The position numbers and the translations under genes are program-made. Positions 1 to 6,910 of a stretch of DNA of 8,633 nucleotides are shown piece by piece; within the stretch, counting starts at the first letter, position 1; every line of letters begins with the position of its first letter. The stretch comes from an uncultured Clostridia bacterium (GTDB lineage: Bacteria > Bacillota > Clostridia > Oscillospirales > Acutalibacteraceae): contig CAMOTT010000082.1 in assembly GCA_946626015.1 (NCBI GenBank), positions 1 to 8,633 on the forward strand, written 5' to 3'. The notes below the pieces were generated by a model. That model did not search any database. It was not told the origin of the DNA and saw only the letters and a program-made list of their open reading frames with translations.

Positions 1-30
1 GGCGCTTCGCAATTCTCCCGGTTTCTTCCT

Positions 31-77
31 AATAAAAGCGCCGCTTCATCTGCCGCAGGCAGCGCGGCGCTTTTATT
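31..77 (-). terminator. Rho-independent terminator of the GMP synthase gene
   Basis: A perfect 14-bp inverted repeat pairs 31-44 (AATAAAAGCGCCGC) with 64-77. The loop contains a second small hairpin, CTGCC-GCA-GGCAG, at 50-62. Read on the minus strand, a GC-rich stem core ends in CTTTTATT, the usual intrinsic terminator form. The stop codon TAA of the GMP synthase gene (73-75) lies inside the first arm, so the terminator begins immediately at the end of translation. The A/T flanks are symmetrical, so it could also stop transcription arriving from the other side. Confidence 0.88.
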
Positions 78-1053
78 CCCACTCGATCGTCGCGATGGGT
101 TTGGGGCTGATATCGTAGAGGACGCGGTTGACGTTGGGGACCTCGTTGAGGATACGGTCGCGGATCTTAAAGAGAACGTCATAGGGGATCTCCTCAACGG
201 TGGCGGTCATGGCGTCCTTGGTGTTCACCGCGCGGAGGATGACCGGCCATGCCCAGAGGCGCTTGCCGTCCTTAACGCCGGTGGATTTGAAATCCGGCAC
301 CACGGTGAAATACTGCCAGACCTTGCCTTGCAGCCCTGCGGCGGCGAATTCCTCGCGGAGGATAGCGTCGGACTCGCGCACGGCCTCAAGACGGTCCCGG
401 GTGATGGCGCCCACACAGCGCACGCCCAGTCCGGGGCCGGGGAAGGGCTGGCGTTCAACCATTGCCTCGGGCAGGCCGAGAGCCTTGCCCACTACGCGGA
501 CCTCGTCCTTGAACAGGAGCTTGATGGGTTCCACCAGCTCAAAATTAAGATCCTCCGGCAGGCCGCCCACATTGTGGTGCGCCTTTACGCCGTCGCTCTC
601 AAGAATATCGGGGTATATAGTGCCCTGACCCAGGAACTCGATGCCGTCGAGCTTCCTTGCCTCTTCGACAAACACGTCGATAAACAGTTTGCCGATAATC
701 TTTCTCTTCTGCTCCGGCTCGTCCACGCCTGCCAAAGCGTCAAGAAAACGATCCACGGCGTCAACGTAGACAAGGTTTGCGTTGAGCTCCTCGCGGAACA
801 CTTTGACGACCTGTTCCGGCTCGCCTTTACGCAGGAGGCCGTGGTTTACGTGCACGCAGGTCAGCTGGTCACCCACAGCTTTGATAAGCAAAGCTGCCAC
901 GACAGAGGAATCCACGCCGCCGGAAAGGGCAAGCAGGACTTTTTTGCTGCCGATCTGTTCACGGAGAGCCTTTATCTGCTCTTCGATAAAAGCGTCCGCC
1001 AGAGCTTTTGTGGTTATTCTTTCCATTGATTCGGGGCGTTTGTTGCTATCCAT
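73..1053 (-). CDS. guaA: Stand-alone GMP synthase ATP-pyrophosphatase subunit
   Basis: This enzyme adenylates XMP with ATP and replaces the adenylate with ammonia to give GMP, the last step of de novo guanine nucleotide synthesis in the cytoplasm. The 326-residue protein has the N-type ATP-pyrophosphatase P-loop SGGVDSS at about 44-50, the lid-region motif HHNVGGLPEDL from about 159, QPFPGPGLGVR at about 202-212, and a C-terminal dimerisation domain ending in the conserved ATIEWE. Bacterial GuaA is normally about 510-525 residues with an N-terminal glutamine amidotransferase domain. That half is wholly missing, as in split archaeal-type GMP synthases. The frame is also open from a TTG at 1074, but I chose the ATG at 1053 because AAAGGA (1064-1069) lies 8-10 bases upstream of it and the TTG has no ribosome binding site. 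The gene has its own promoter and terminator. The amidotransferase may be encoded elsewhere, or free ammonia may be used; the window does not show which. Confidence 0.93.
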   Translation of the reverse strand: MDSNKRPESMERITTKALADAFIEEQIKALREQIGSKKVLLALSGGVDSSVVAALLIKAVGDQLTCVHVNHGLLRKGEPEQVVKVFREELNANLVYVDAVDRFLDALAGVDEPEQKRKIIGKLFIDVFVEEARKLDGIEFLGQGTIYPDILESDGVKAHHNVGGLPEDLNFELVEPIKLLFKDEVRVVGKALGLPEAMVERQPFPGPGLGVRCVGAITRDRLEAVRESDAILREEFAAAGLQGKVWQYFTVVPDFKSTGVKDGKRLWAWPVILRAVNTKDAMTATVEEIPYDVLFKIRDRILNEVPNVNRVLYDISPKPIATIEWE

Positions 1054-1087
1054 AATTACATCATCCTTTATCAACTAAGATAGGTCA

Positions 1088-1116
1088 AGTATATCACTTT
1101 TTTCTGCCGTGTGCAA
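1088..1116 (-). promoter_or_regulatory. Sigma-A-type extended -10 promoter for the GMP synthase gene
   Basis: On the minus strand there is TTGCAC (1111-1116), a 17-base spacer, and TATACT (1088-1093). A TG one base upstream of the -10 gives an extended -10 element. Transcription would start near 1081 and leave a leader of about 28 bases before the ATG at 1053. That is too short for a guanine riboswitch, and I see no purine-box-like palindrome. The promoter suggests the gene is transcribed independently of the exonuclease gene upstream. Confidence 0.7.
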
Positions 1117-1122
1117 TATTTT

Positions 1123-1140
1123 CTCTCCGTTTTCGGGGAG
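1123..1140 (-). terminator. Weak hairpin after the exonuclease gene
   Basis: The minus strand reads CTCCCCG-AAAA-CGGAGAG starting a few bases after the exonuclease stop codon, a 7-bp stem with one C-A mismatch. It is followed by AAAATATT rather than a run of T, so it is at best an attenuating or partial terminator before the GMP synthase promoter. It may be chance. Confidence 0.25.
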
Positions 1141-1143
1141 TTT

Positions 1144-1680
1144 CTATTTATTAAATGAGTAGGTTCTGATGTGCTGCCGGATATCCGCTCCCCCTTCAAT
1201 ATAGCGGAGCAGGATCTCGGCGCAGGCCCGGCTGTCGCTGGCCGCCTGATGGTGGTCAAGGGGGATGCCGTAATAATCGCACATTACGCTGAGGTTGTGC
1301 CGCATCCCGGGGAGCAGACGTCTGCCCATCTGCACGGTGCAGAGGTAACGCACATAGGGCTTCCACCGGAGCCCGTAATCACACAGGCATTTTTTCAGGA
1401 CTCCCAGGTCGAACACCGCGTTGTGCGCCACAACAAGCCCCTCTGAAAGCATGGGCTGTATCCGCTCCCATATCTGCGGAAACGCCGGGGCGCCCCACAC
1501 GGTCTCCTCGCTGATACCCGTCAGCCGGGTGTTGAAGGCGTCAAAGGAGGTCTCCGGGTCAACAAGGGAGTAAAACTCCTCTGTGATAACGCCATCCTCA
1601 ACGACGGTTATACCGATGGCGCTCATACGGTTATTAAGACTGTTGGGTGTTTCCACATCAAAGGCGACGAACCGCGGCAT
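1144..1680 (-). CDS. DnaQ-like DEDDh 3'-5' exonuclease
   Basis: This is a 178-residue single-domain exonuclease of the DnaQ/RNase T superfamily, which removes nucleotides from 3' ends using two metal ions. All three exonuclease motifs are visible. Motif I is FDVET, with acidic residues at 8 and 10. Motif II is HNAVFD at 86-91, with Asp91. Motif III is HQAASD at 144-149, with the general-base His and the last acidic ligand, so it is the DEDDh subtype. It has no signal peptide, BRCT or helicase domain. Its length matches stand-alone exonucleases and polymerase III epsilon-like domains, but nothing identifies it as the replicative proofreading subunit. Whether it acts on DNA or RNA cannot be told. 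The ATG at 1680 is supported by AAAGGAG (1689-1695), 8 bases upstream. It starts 44 bases after the metallopeptidase stop with no terminator between, so it is probably the last gene of that operon. Confidence 0.9.
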   Translation of the reverse strand: MPRFVAFDVETPNSLNNRMSAIGITVVEDGVITEEFYSLVDPETSFDAFNTRLTGISEETVWGAPAFPQIWERIQPMLSEGLVVAHNAVFDLGVLKKCLCDYGLRWKPYVRYLCTVQMGRRLLPGMRHNLSVMCDYYGIPLDHHQAASDSRACAEILLRYIEGGADIRQHIRTYSFNK

Positions 1681-1724
1681 ACCCGGAGCTCCTTTCTTTT
1701 TTATTTTACGGTTTTATTCAGGTG

Positions 1725-4595
1725 TCAGATCTTGACAAAATCCACACGCCCGGACAGCAAAACTACGATAAACTGCACCGCAAAGCGAATGCCCTGCGCT
1801 ATGCCGCGCATAAAGGTAACGAACTTGCCTGTTTTCTGCGGCCGCTCCCATTCGGGGAAGAACTCCGTGTCCACTATGGGCTCAAACTCATCGCCGGCGC
1901 GGCAGCTCCCGCCCTGATACGACCAGCCGGTAAAGGCTCCGGCTTCGGTGTTTATCGGAGTCAGGCCGGGTATCTTGTAAACAAAGCGGTCGCGCATTAT
2001 CAGTTGATAATCACGCTTGTTATTGGCGGACTTGAAGTTGAAGATAAGTCTCGCGGAGGATTTGTCCGAGACCTTTTTCAACGAGATGTTTGCCGCAGAG
2101 GCAACGTCGCTTTCTGAAAAGAAGGTGTAGAATATATAGGTCTTGCCCCCCTGCAGGGAGAGTGTGACGGTCCCCTGTTCAGGCTCAAGCTCAAGCAGTT
2201 GTCTGCCGCTCCCGTCGAAGATCTCCAGATAGCTGCAGGCTCTTATGTTCGTTTTCTCCTGATCGGACGCCGCCGCGGAGAACTCATAGGTGCCGCCGGT
2301 TTTCGGCGTAAAGGCAAAGGGTCTGCCCGCATGATATGTCTCGTAATCAAGGGTAAGGGAGCCCTGTTCCGGCATGACGGTTACAGGCTGCCAAACCGCG
2401 TAAAGGTCGGTGTCCTTTTCCGGGCGGAAAAGGTCGAAAGGCTTGAGATCCGCCGTCTTTGCCTCGGGGCTGAAAGCCCAGCCTGCGAACTCAACGCCGC
2501 GGGTCAGGGCGCTTGCTATAAAACCACCTGCATCAGAGGCCTCAATGCGGCTTATCTCAAAAACGTCTTTGCCTCCGACTTCAATGGCAAGCTCTCTGCT
2601 CCCCTCCAGCTCCGCGTAGTACCGCAGAGTATATTGCTGCTCCGCATAGTCCATACGCAGGGGGGAGTTCCCGCGTATGGCGGTGACGTAAATGTCATAG
2701 GGTTTGCCGGCGGTAAGGCGGTAACACTCCTGCCAGGACGCGCCGCCGGAGCCGTCCTCAAACCAATCCGTCCACACTCTCCAAACGAGCTCGCCGTTAT
2801 CGAACAGGTCGATGTTTGTTCCGTAGGGCGCGGTGAGGATATAGTATCCGTCGGTTTCGGGAACAAAACGGCAGCAGTATTCCCTGCCTGTTTTTTCAAT
2901 AGTCACAGTCTCGCTCAAAGGTAACGCACGGGCGTTGTCCCAGACCGCGTAAAGCACGGTCTCCCCGATCCTTGACAGGTAGATGGTTCTCCCGGGAGCG
3001 TATGTTGCCGTTACGGCGTTTGGGTCGGTGCTCCAGCCGAGGAAGGCCTTGCCGGGGAAGTAACTGTCCGGCCACTTGAGGGTCTCGGTATCCTGGATGC
3101 GGTAATATGTCTCGTTTTCCCACACGCCGTTGTTCCAGTTGTACGTGACCTTACAGCCCACGCCGCTGACGCCCACAAATACCATATCCTTGCCTGCCTT
3201 TGTCACGCAGACGGTGCCGCTGTCATCTGTATCGTTAAAGCTTGTGCGGGTATAATAGTAAGCGGCCATACCGCTCCTGATGCCCCGGCTGCCGTCCTCG
3301 GGCAGCTCATTCTGAACAGGGGCCTCGATGGGATCCGCCCAGGCCTCGCCCAAAAAGCCTTGCCTGCCCTTGCTCTCCTTGCACAGCACCGCCAGCCAGA
3401 AATCCACCAGGAGCTGCCTGCAGCGGCTGTCCGTGGTTTTGAGCTCCGGGTAAAGGGATTCCGGGTACAGGAGATCCGCCGCGATGGAAAGGGTGTTTTT
3501 GACCCTCTTGTTTGCCCGGATGTTCATTATGGTTTTATATATCTCCGCTCCGTCCTCCACGCCGGGTATCTGGGCGTAGCTTGTGCGCAGGTACTGACAA
3601 AAAACGTAGCTTGTGGCGTAGGCCGCGGAATCAAAGGACCAGTTCAGCAGGGAATAATTCTCCGGGTCGGAAATGGCGTCCTCAAACCACCAGACGCGGG
3701 TGTTAGTGCCGAGGAGCAGGTAGGAGGCGCACTCCGAGAAGCCCTCGTTGATATAAGATTCCAGCGTGTTGGGCACGTAGGTGAAATTGTTTTTGCCGTA
3801 GAACTGCCAGCAGCGCTGGAGATAGTGCTGGAACTCGTGGGCAAGGGTGGAAAGGTAGGGGCCGTTCATGTGCACGCAGTCGCAGGCGTTGCCGCTGCCC
3901 TTGTACCTGAACCACACGTTGCCGATGCGGCCCAGTGAGTCCACAAGGTCGGAGACGGAAAAATATCCGCCGTAGCTTGAATCCAGCCCCTGAACGAACA
4001 GGGCGGTCTTGCCGTCGCCGTCGGTGTCGATACGGTTTCCGCCGAAGATCTCAAACTCCCGGACAACCATCTCGTCAAAATCCTTGCCCAGCTTAACGGA
4101 CTTTTCAACCGAAAAGCCTCTGTCCACCTCGTTCCAGACGGTGCAGTATTCGCCGATATAGATACATTCCATCAGGACGTTGTTGGAGGGGAACTCCGTG
4201 CGGTAGCTTGAGTGGATGGTTTTGAGGTCGCCCACATGGTACTCCGCCGGCTTTGCCTGGGCGCCGTTGCCGCCAAGAGCGGCCTGCTTTTTTGCAGCCT
4301 CCGCCGGGGACAGAGGCTCGGGCAGCTCGTCCTCCTCGCCGCAGAGCAGGGCTTCCTCCCTGTTGCCGCGGCTGCCGATAAAGTGGCTCCCGGCAGTTTT
4401 GCCGTTTGCGTTTGCGGGAGTCTTAGGCTTTGCGGTGAAGGTCTGGGTCAGGTCGTCATAGTTTGTGTTGACCGCCGCAAGGATGGCGCCGGTATAGTCC
4501 GCTTCGGTGTCCAGAGTGACAGCCGCCGCGCCAATGGCAAAGGTCTGCGTCAACAGCAAAGCCGCAAGGCAAACCGCTAAAAATTTCTTCATCAT
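1725..4595 (-). CDS. Secreted HExxH metallopeptidase with InlB-like and PPC-like modules
   Basis: This 956-residue secreted protein is a probable zinc metallopeptidase. A Sec signal peptide (MMKK, then a hydrophobic run, then GAAA) is likely cleaved near residue 25. A calcium-loop-like DTDGDGK motif lies at about 190-196, followed by HEFQH at 253-257 and NEGFSE at 283-288. The two His are zinc ligands, Glu254 is the catalytic base, and Glu284 is the likely third ligand, as in gluzincin NEG motifs. The layout resembles hyicolysin-type (M30) peptidases, but that family assignment is tentative. After about residue 480, three InlB/Listeria-Bacteroides-type repeats, marked by F-x-GW and YAVW-like ends (about 483-553, 654-736, 848-917), alternate with two PPC-like beta domains (about 559-653, 737-843). 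A hydrophobic/basic tail covers 921-956. The frame opens at 4634, but AAAGGA (4603-4608) lies 7 bases before the ATG at 4595 and only this start gives a normal signal peptide. It begins 40 bases after the upstream hydrolase stop. The substrate is unknown. Confidence 0.88.
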   Translation of the reverse strand: MMKKFLAVCLAALLLTQTFAIGAAAVTLDTEADYTGAILAAVNTNYDDLTQTFTAKPKTPANANGKTAGSHFIGSRGNREEALLCGEEDELPEPLSPAEAAKKQAALGGNGAQAKPAEYHVGDLKTIHSSYRTEFPSNNVLMECIYIGEYCTVWNEVDRGFSVEKSVKLGKDFDEMVVREFEIFGGNRIDTDGDGKTALFVQGLDSSYGGYFSVSDLVDSLGRIGNVWFRYKGSGNACDCVHMNGPYLSTLAHEFQHYLQRCWQFYGKNNFTYVPNTLESYINEGFSECASYLLLGTNTRVWWFEDAISDPENYSLLNWSFDSAAYATSYVFCQYLRTSYAQIPGVEDGAEIYKTIMNIRANKRVKNTLSIAADLLYPESLYPELKTTDSRCRQLLVDFWLAVLCKESKGRQGFLGEAWADPIEAPVQNELPEDGSRGIRSGMAAYYYTRTSFNDTDDSGTVCVTKAGKDMVFVGVSGVGCKVTYNWNNGVWENETYYRIQDTETLKWPDSYFPGKAFLGWSTDPNAVTATYAPGRTIYLSRIGETVLYAVWDNARALPLSETVTIEKTGREYCCRFVPETDGYYILTAPYGTNIDLFDNGELVWRVWTDWFEDGSGGASWQECYRLTAGKPYDIYVTAIRGNSPLRMDYAEQQYTLRYYAELEGSRELAIEVGGKDVFEISRIEASDAGGFIASALTRGVEFAGWAFSPEAKTADLKPFDLFRPEKDTDLYAVWQPVTVMPEQGSLTLDYETYHAGRPFAFTPKTGGTYEFSAAASDQEKTNIRACSYLEIFDGSGRQLLELEPEQGTVTLSLQGGKTYIFYTFFSESDVASAANISLKKVSDKSSARLIFNFKSANNKRDYQLIMRDRFVYKIPGLTPINTEAGAFTGWSYQGGSCRAGDEFEPIVDTEFFPEWERPQKTGKFVTFMRGIAQGIRFAVQFIVVLLSGRVDFVKI

Positions 4596-4635
4596 CGTAT
4601 CGTCCTTTCGATTATCATAGCCGCCCGTCCGCATT

Positions 4636-5508
4636 TCACGCCGGGGAGACGGGCAGCGTGCTCACGTCGGCGTAGATCGGGAAATGGTCGGAAACAAATC
4701 TGTTGTCTATGCCCACGGTAACGGTTCGGTATACGTCCAACTTAAGCTCCGGGGAGCAGAGGATATAATCTATAACGTAATCCTTATAGGTCTCCGGGCT
4801 GCAGTTGTGGAAGGTGCCGAATTTAATTGCGGCGGGGCTCTTGCGCGCGTCCTTGAGCTTTGAGGTCATGATGCCGTATGCTTCCTCATCGTCAAGGGCG
4901 TTCATATCCGCGGTAAAGAACAGGGGCCAGCCCTGACAGCTTTCGGAGATAAACCGGGTGACCGTCTTTGCGCCGATGACCCTTGCCTCCTCGGATCTGT
5001 GGTCAAAATGGGTGTTGACGTGGATAAAACTGTACCCTGTCCGGCGATCCTTCAGCTTTACCCAGGTGCAGATGCGTTTGCACCCGGCGCCGGCACATTT
5101 TGAGGGCACCTCCGGAGTTTCGGAGAGCCAGAAGTTTCCGCTGTCCACAAGCTCATACTTTTCTTTAAGATAGAAAACGGGGCAGGTCTCACCTGTCTCC
5201 ATGGGCGAGCCGCCGTCCTCACGGTTTATCCCCACCCAGGCGTAGTCCGTTAGCTCCCTGTCCAGCACCTGCATCCAGCCCGGTGTGGCCTCCTGCACGC
5301 CAAGGGTGTCCGGCCTGCCCTCTTTTATCTCGCGCACAACGATATCCGTGCGCTCCGGGAACTCCACGCCGTTCACGTCCGCGCAGCGCACGTTGAAAGA
5401 CATAACGCGGATCGAGTCCGCCGCCTTTTCCTGAAAACCGATCCGGGGAAAATCGTGGTCAAGGCAGCTGTCCTGCCATATTCTTACGCCAAAGCCTTCG
5501 GGCTTCAT
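4636..5508 (-). CDS. Endonuclease/exonuclease/phosphatase-family hydrolase
   Basis: This 290-residue protein belongs to the EEP (DNase I-like) fold, a family of metal-dependent phosphodiesterases and phosphatases that act on DNA, RNA, lipids or nucleotides. The conserved series is present in order: MSFNVRC with Asn39, VQEATP with the metal-binding Glu73, HVNTHFDH with His167, TADMNA with Asp201 and Asn203 (the GDxN equivalent), IDYIL with Asp247, and SDHFPI with the catalytic Asp274-His275 pair. The set is complete, so the enzyme should be active. Its substrate cannot be inferred; ExoIII-type DNA repair is only one option. There is no signal peptide or membrane segment, so it is probably cytoplasmic. 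The frame is open from 5577, but that start lies inside the predicted promoter. The ATG at 5508 has AGAAAGG about 10 bases upstream. About 34 residues precede the EEP core. It is the first gene of the operon containing the metallopeptidase and exonuclease. Confidence 0.9.
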   Translation of the reverse strand: MKPEGFGVRIWQDSCLDHDFPRIGFQEKAADSIRVMSFNVRCADVNGVEFPERTDIVVREIKEGRPDTLGVQEATPGWMQVLDRELTDYAWVGINREDGGSPMETGETCPVFYLKEKYELVDSGNFWLSETPEVPSKCAGAGCKRICTWVKLKDRRTGYSFIHVNTHFDHRSEEARVIGAKTVTRFISESCQGWPLFFTADMNALDDEEAYGIMTSKLKDARKSPAAIKFGTFHNCSPETYKDYVIDYILCSPELKLDVYRTVTVGIDNRFVSDHFPIYADVSTLPVSPA

Positions 5509-5565
5509 AATACCAAAACCTTTCTGTGTGATATGTACCGGTCGTCCGGGTAAAGTATATAAAAA

Positions 5566-5594
5566 AGTATAGCACAAAGTCGAAAATTACTCAA
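5566..5594 (-). promoter_or_regulatory. Sigma-A-type extended -10 promoter of the hydrolase-peptidase operon
   Basis: The minus strand shows TTGAGT (5589-5594), a 17-base spacer, and TATACT (5566-5571), with TG one base upstream of the -10. Transcription would start near 5559, about 50 bases before the ATG at 5508. The 80 bases between this promoter and the terminator at 5676-5703 hold no gene that I can support. They contain only a short CCGGC/GCCGG hairpin (5620-5640) of unknown meaning. Confidence 0.65.
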
Positions 5595-5675
5595 GAGCGG
5601 AGGTTGTGTCCCGCCGCGCCCGGCTTTTAAAGGACGCCGGCCTTACCGAAACGAACCGTTCTTCAGCAGTTACCA

Positions 5676-5703
5676 AAAAGCTCCCCCAAACGGAGGAGCT
5701 TTT
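5676..5703. terminator. Symmetrical, probably bidirectional terminator
   Basis: A 9-bp perfect stem pairs AAAAGCTCC (5676-5684) with GGAGCTTTT (5695-5703) around a 10-base loop. On the minus strand it lies 19 bases after the reductase stop codon and ends in GGAGCTTTTTGG, so it closes the two-gene redox operon. The A and T flanks make it read similarly from the plus strand, although no plus-strand gene is seen nearby. Confidence 0.85.
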
Positions 5704-5722
5704 AACGGTCATTTCGACAGGG

Positions 5723-6910
5723 TCAATCTATTTTGATGGCAAGATCCGACATAGGGTAGGTGGAGCAGGGATGGATGTAGCCGAATTTTATATCGGCGAT
5801 CCTTCTGCCGTCGGTGTTGCTCGGAACAAACACCTCGCCGGAGACCAGCTTTGAGCGGCAGAAGCCGCACTCGCCGCTCCTGCACCTGGCGGGAGCCTCT
5901 ATGCCGGCCCTTTCAAGGGCAACAAGAACGCTCTCGTTTGAAAGGCAGGGGATCTTTGTCTCCTTGCCGAAATGCTTGACGGTGAGCTCAAAGGTGAGAC
6001 CTTCCTTATCCATGGGGAAGCCGGGGATCTCGTTCGCCTTGGAGGCGGAGGAGAACAGCTCAAAGCGCACAAACTTTTTGCGGATGTTCAGCTTTTCGAT
6101 CTCCTTGCCGGCAAACTCGTACATGGCTTTGGGGCCGCAGAGGAAGACGCTGTATGTTTCGGGAGCGTATTTCTGAATAAGCTCCGCGGTGATAAAGCCC
6201 TTTTCGTAGCCCTTTTCCTTGGAGTCGGAGAGGACGTAGACAACGGTGATCTTGTCGTTTTTGCTCAGCTCGTCAAGCTCAGCCTTAAAGATCAGATCCT
6301 TTGAAGTCCTCGCGCCGTAGAGCAGGACAAGGTTCGCATCGCAGGTGCCGTCCGCAATGGAGCCTGCAAGGGAGAGGAAGGGAGTTATGCCGCTGCCGCC
6401 GGCGATGCCCACAACCGTTTTCGCGTCGCGGATAGGCTCATAAACAAAGGTGCCCTCCGGGGAATAGGCTGTTATTTTGTCGCCCACCTTAATATTATCA
6501 AGAACATAGCCGGAAACAAAGCCGTCCGGCACGCGCTTGACGGTGAGGTTATAGAAGCCCTTCCTCGCGTCGTTGGGTGTGGAGGCGATGGAGTAGGGTC
6601 TTGTAACAAGGCTGCTGCCGATCTTGAGCTGGATGGTCAGATACTGGCCTGCGCGGAAGGGGGCGAGCTTTTTGCTCTCGGCTGATTTCAGGATATAGCT
6701 CTTGACGTCGTCGGAGTGGACGATGATGTCGCTGACGCACAGCTCCATTTTGCCGGGATGGTTGAGCTTTGCCAGCTCGTTTATGGGATAAGTCGCCGGA
6801 ACTCTGGTCAGGGGGCCGTTCTCAAGGTGCGACTTTCTGGTGGGGATCATTTTCGCAAAGTTTATAAAATCGATCATGCCGGATTTTACAACGAATTTAC
6901 GCTTGCTCAT
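5723..6910 (-). CDS. FAD/NAD(P)H ferredoxin-type reductase with C-terminal [2Fe-2S] domain
   Basis: This 395-residue flavin and iron-sulfur electron-transfer protein oxidises NAD(P)H and passes electrons singly through FAD to a [2Fe-2S] cluster. An N-terminal segment of about 55 residues belongs to no domain I recognise. Next comes an FR-type FAD domain (about 55-160) with RPYSIAS at 104-110, then an NAD(P)-binding domain (about 162-285) with GIAGGSGITPF at 168-178 and LCGP at 257-260. Last is a plant-type ferredoxin domain (about 303-395) with cluster cysteines 343, 348, 351 and 382 in C-x4-C-x2-C-x30-C spacing. This order is that of oxygenase reductase components such as phenol hydroxylase reductase, but no oxygenase is present. 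The ATG at 6910 overlaps the upstream stop as ATGA and has AAGGGAG (6918-6924), 7 bases upstream. The open frame to 7081 is only overlap with the neighbour. The obvious partner is the flavoprotein encoded just upstream. Confidence 0.93.
   Translation of the reverse strand: MSKRKFVVKSGMIDFINFAKMIPTRKSHLENGPLTRVPATYPINELAKLNHPGKMELCVSDIIVHSDDVKSYILKSAESKKLAPFRAGQYLTIQLKIGSSLVTRPYSIASTPNDARKGFYNLTVKRVPDGFVSGYVLDNIKVGDKITAYSPEGTFVYEPIRDAKTVVGIAGGSGITPFLSLAGSIADGTCDANLVLLYGARTSKDLIFKAELDELSKNDKITVVYVLSDSKEKGYEKGFITAELIQKYAPETYSVFLCGPKAMYEFAGKEIEKLNIRKKFVRFELFSSASKANEIPGFPMDKEGLTFELTVKHFGKETKIPCLSNESVLVALERAGIEAPARCRSGECGFCRSKLVSGEVFVPSNTDGRRIADIKFGYIHPCSTYPMSDLAIKID

Noticed and set aside
328..1029. 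Long plus-strand open frame opposite the GMP synthase gene
   Set aside because: It mirrors the codon bias of the well-supported minus-strand gene, has no convincing ribosome site, and its translation shows no recognisable domain.
1054..1143. Guanine riboswitch or purine operator upstream of the GMP synthase gene
   Set aside because: The predicted leader is only about 28 bases and no aptamer-like fold or purine-box palindrome was seen.
2199..2924. 241-codon plus-strand frame inside the metallopeptidase gene
   Set aside because: The minus strand carries clear repeated modules here. The plus frame is a GC-bias shadow with no motif or start signal.
4521..4595. Lipoprotein signal at the metallopeptidase N-terminus
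   Set aside because: The only Cys in the signal region is at residue 9, too early for a lipobox after a hydrophobic core; a GAAA-type signal peptidase I site fits better.
4596..4634. Longer N-terminus of the metallopeptidase from 4634
   Set aside because: It would put 13 polar residues before the signal peptide and has no ribosome site; the ATG at 4595 has AAAGGA at ideal spacing.
5509..5577. Longer N-terminus of the EEP hydrolase from 5577
   Set aside because: This start lies within the predicted -10 promoter region and lacks a ribosome site.
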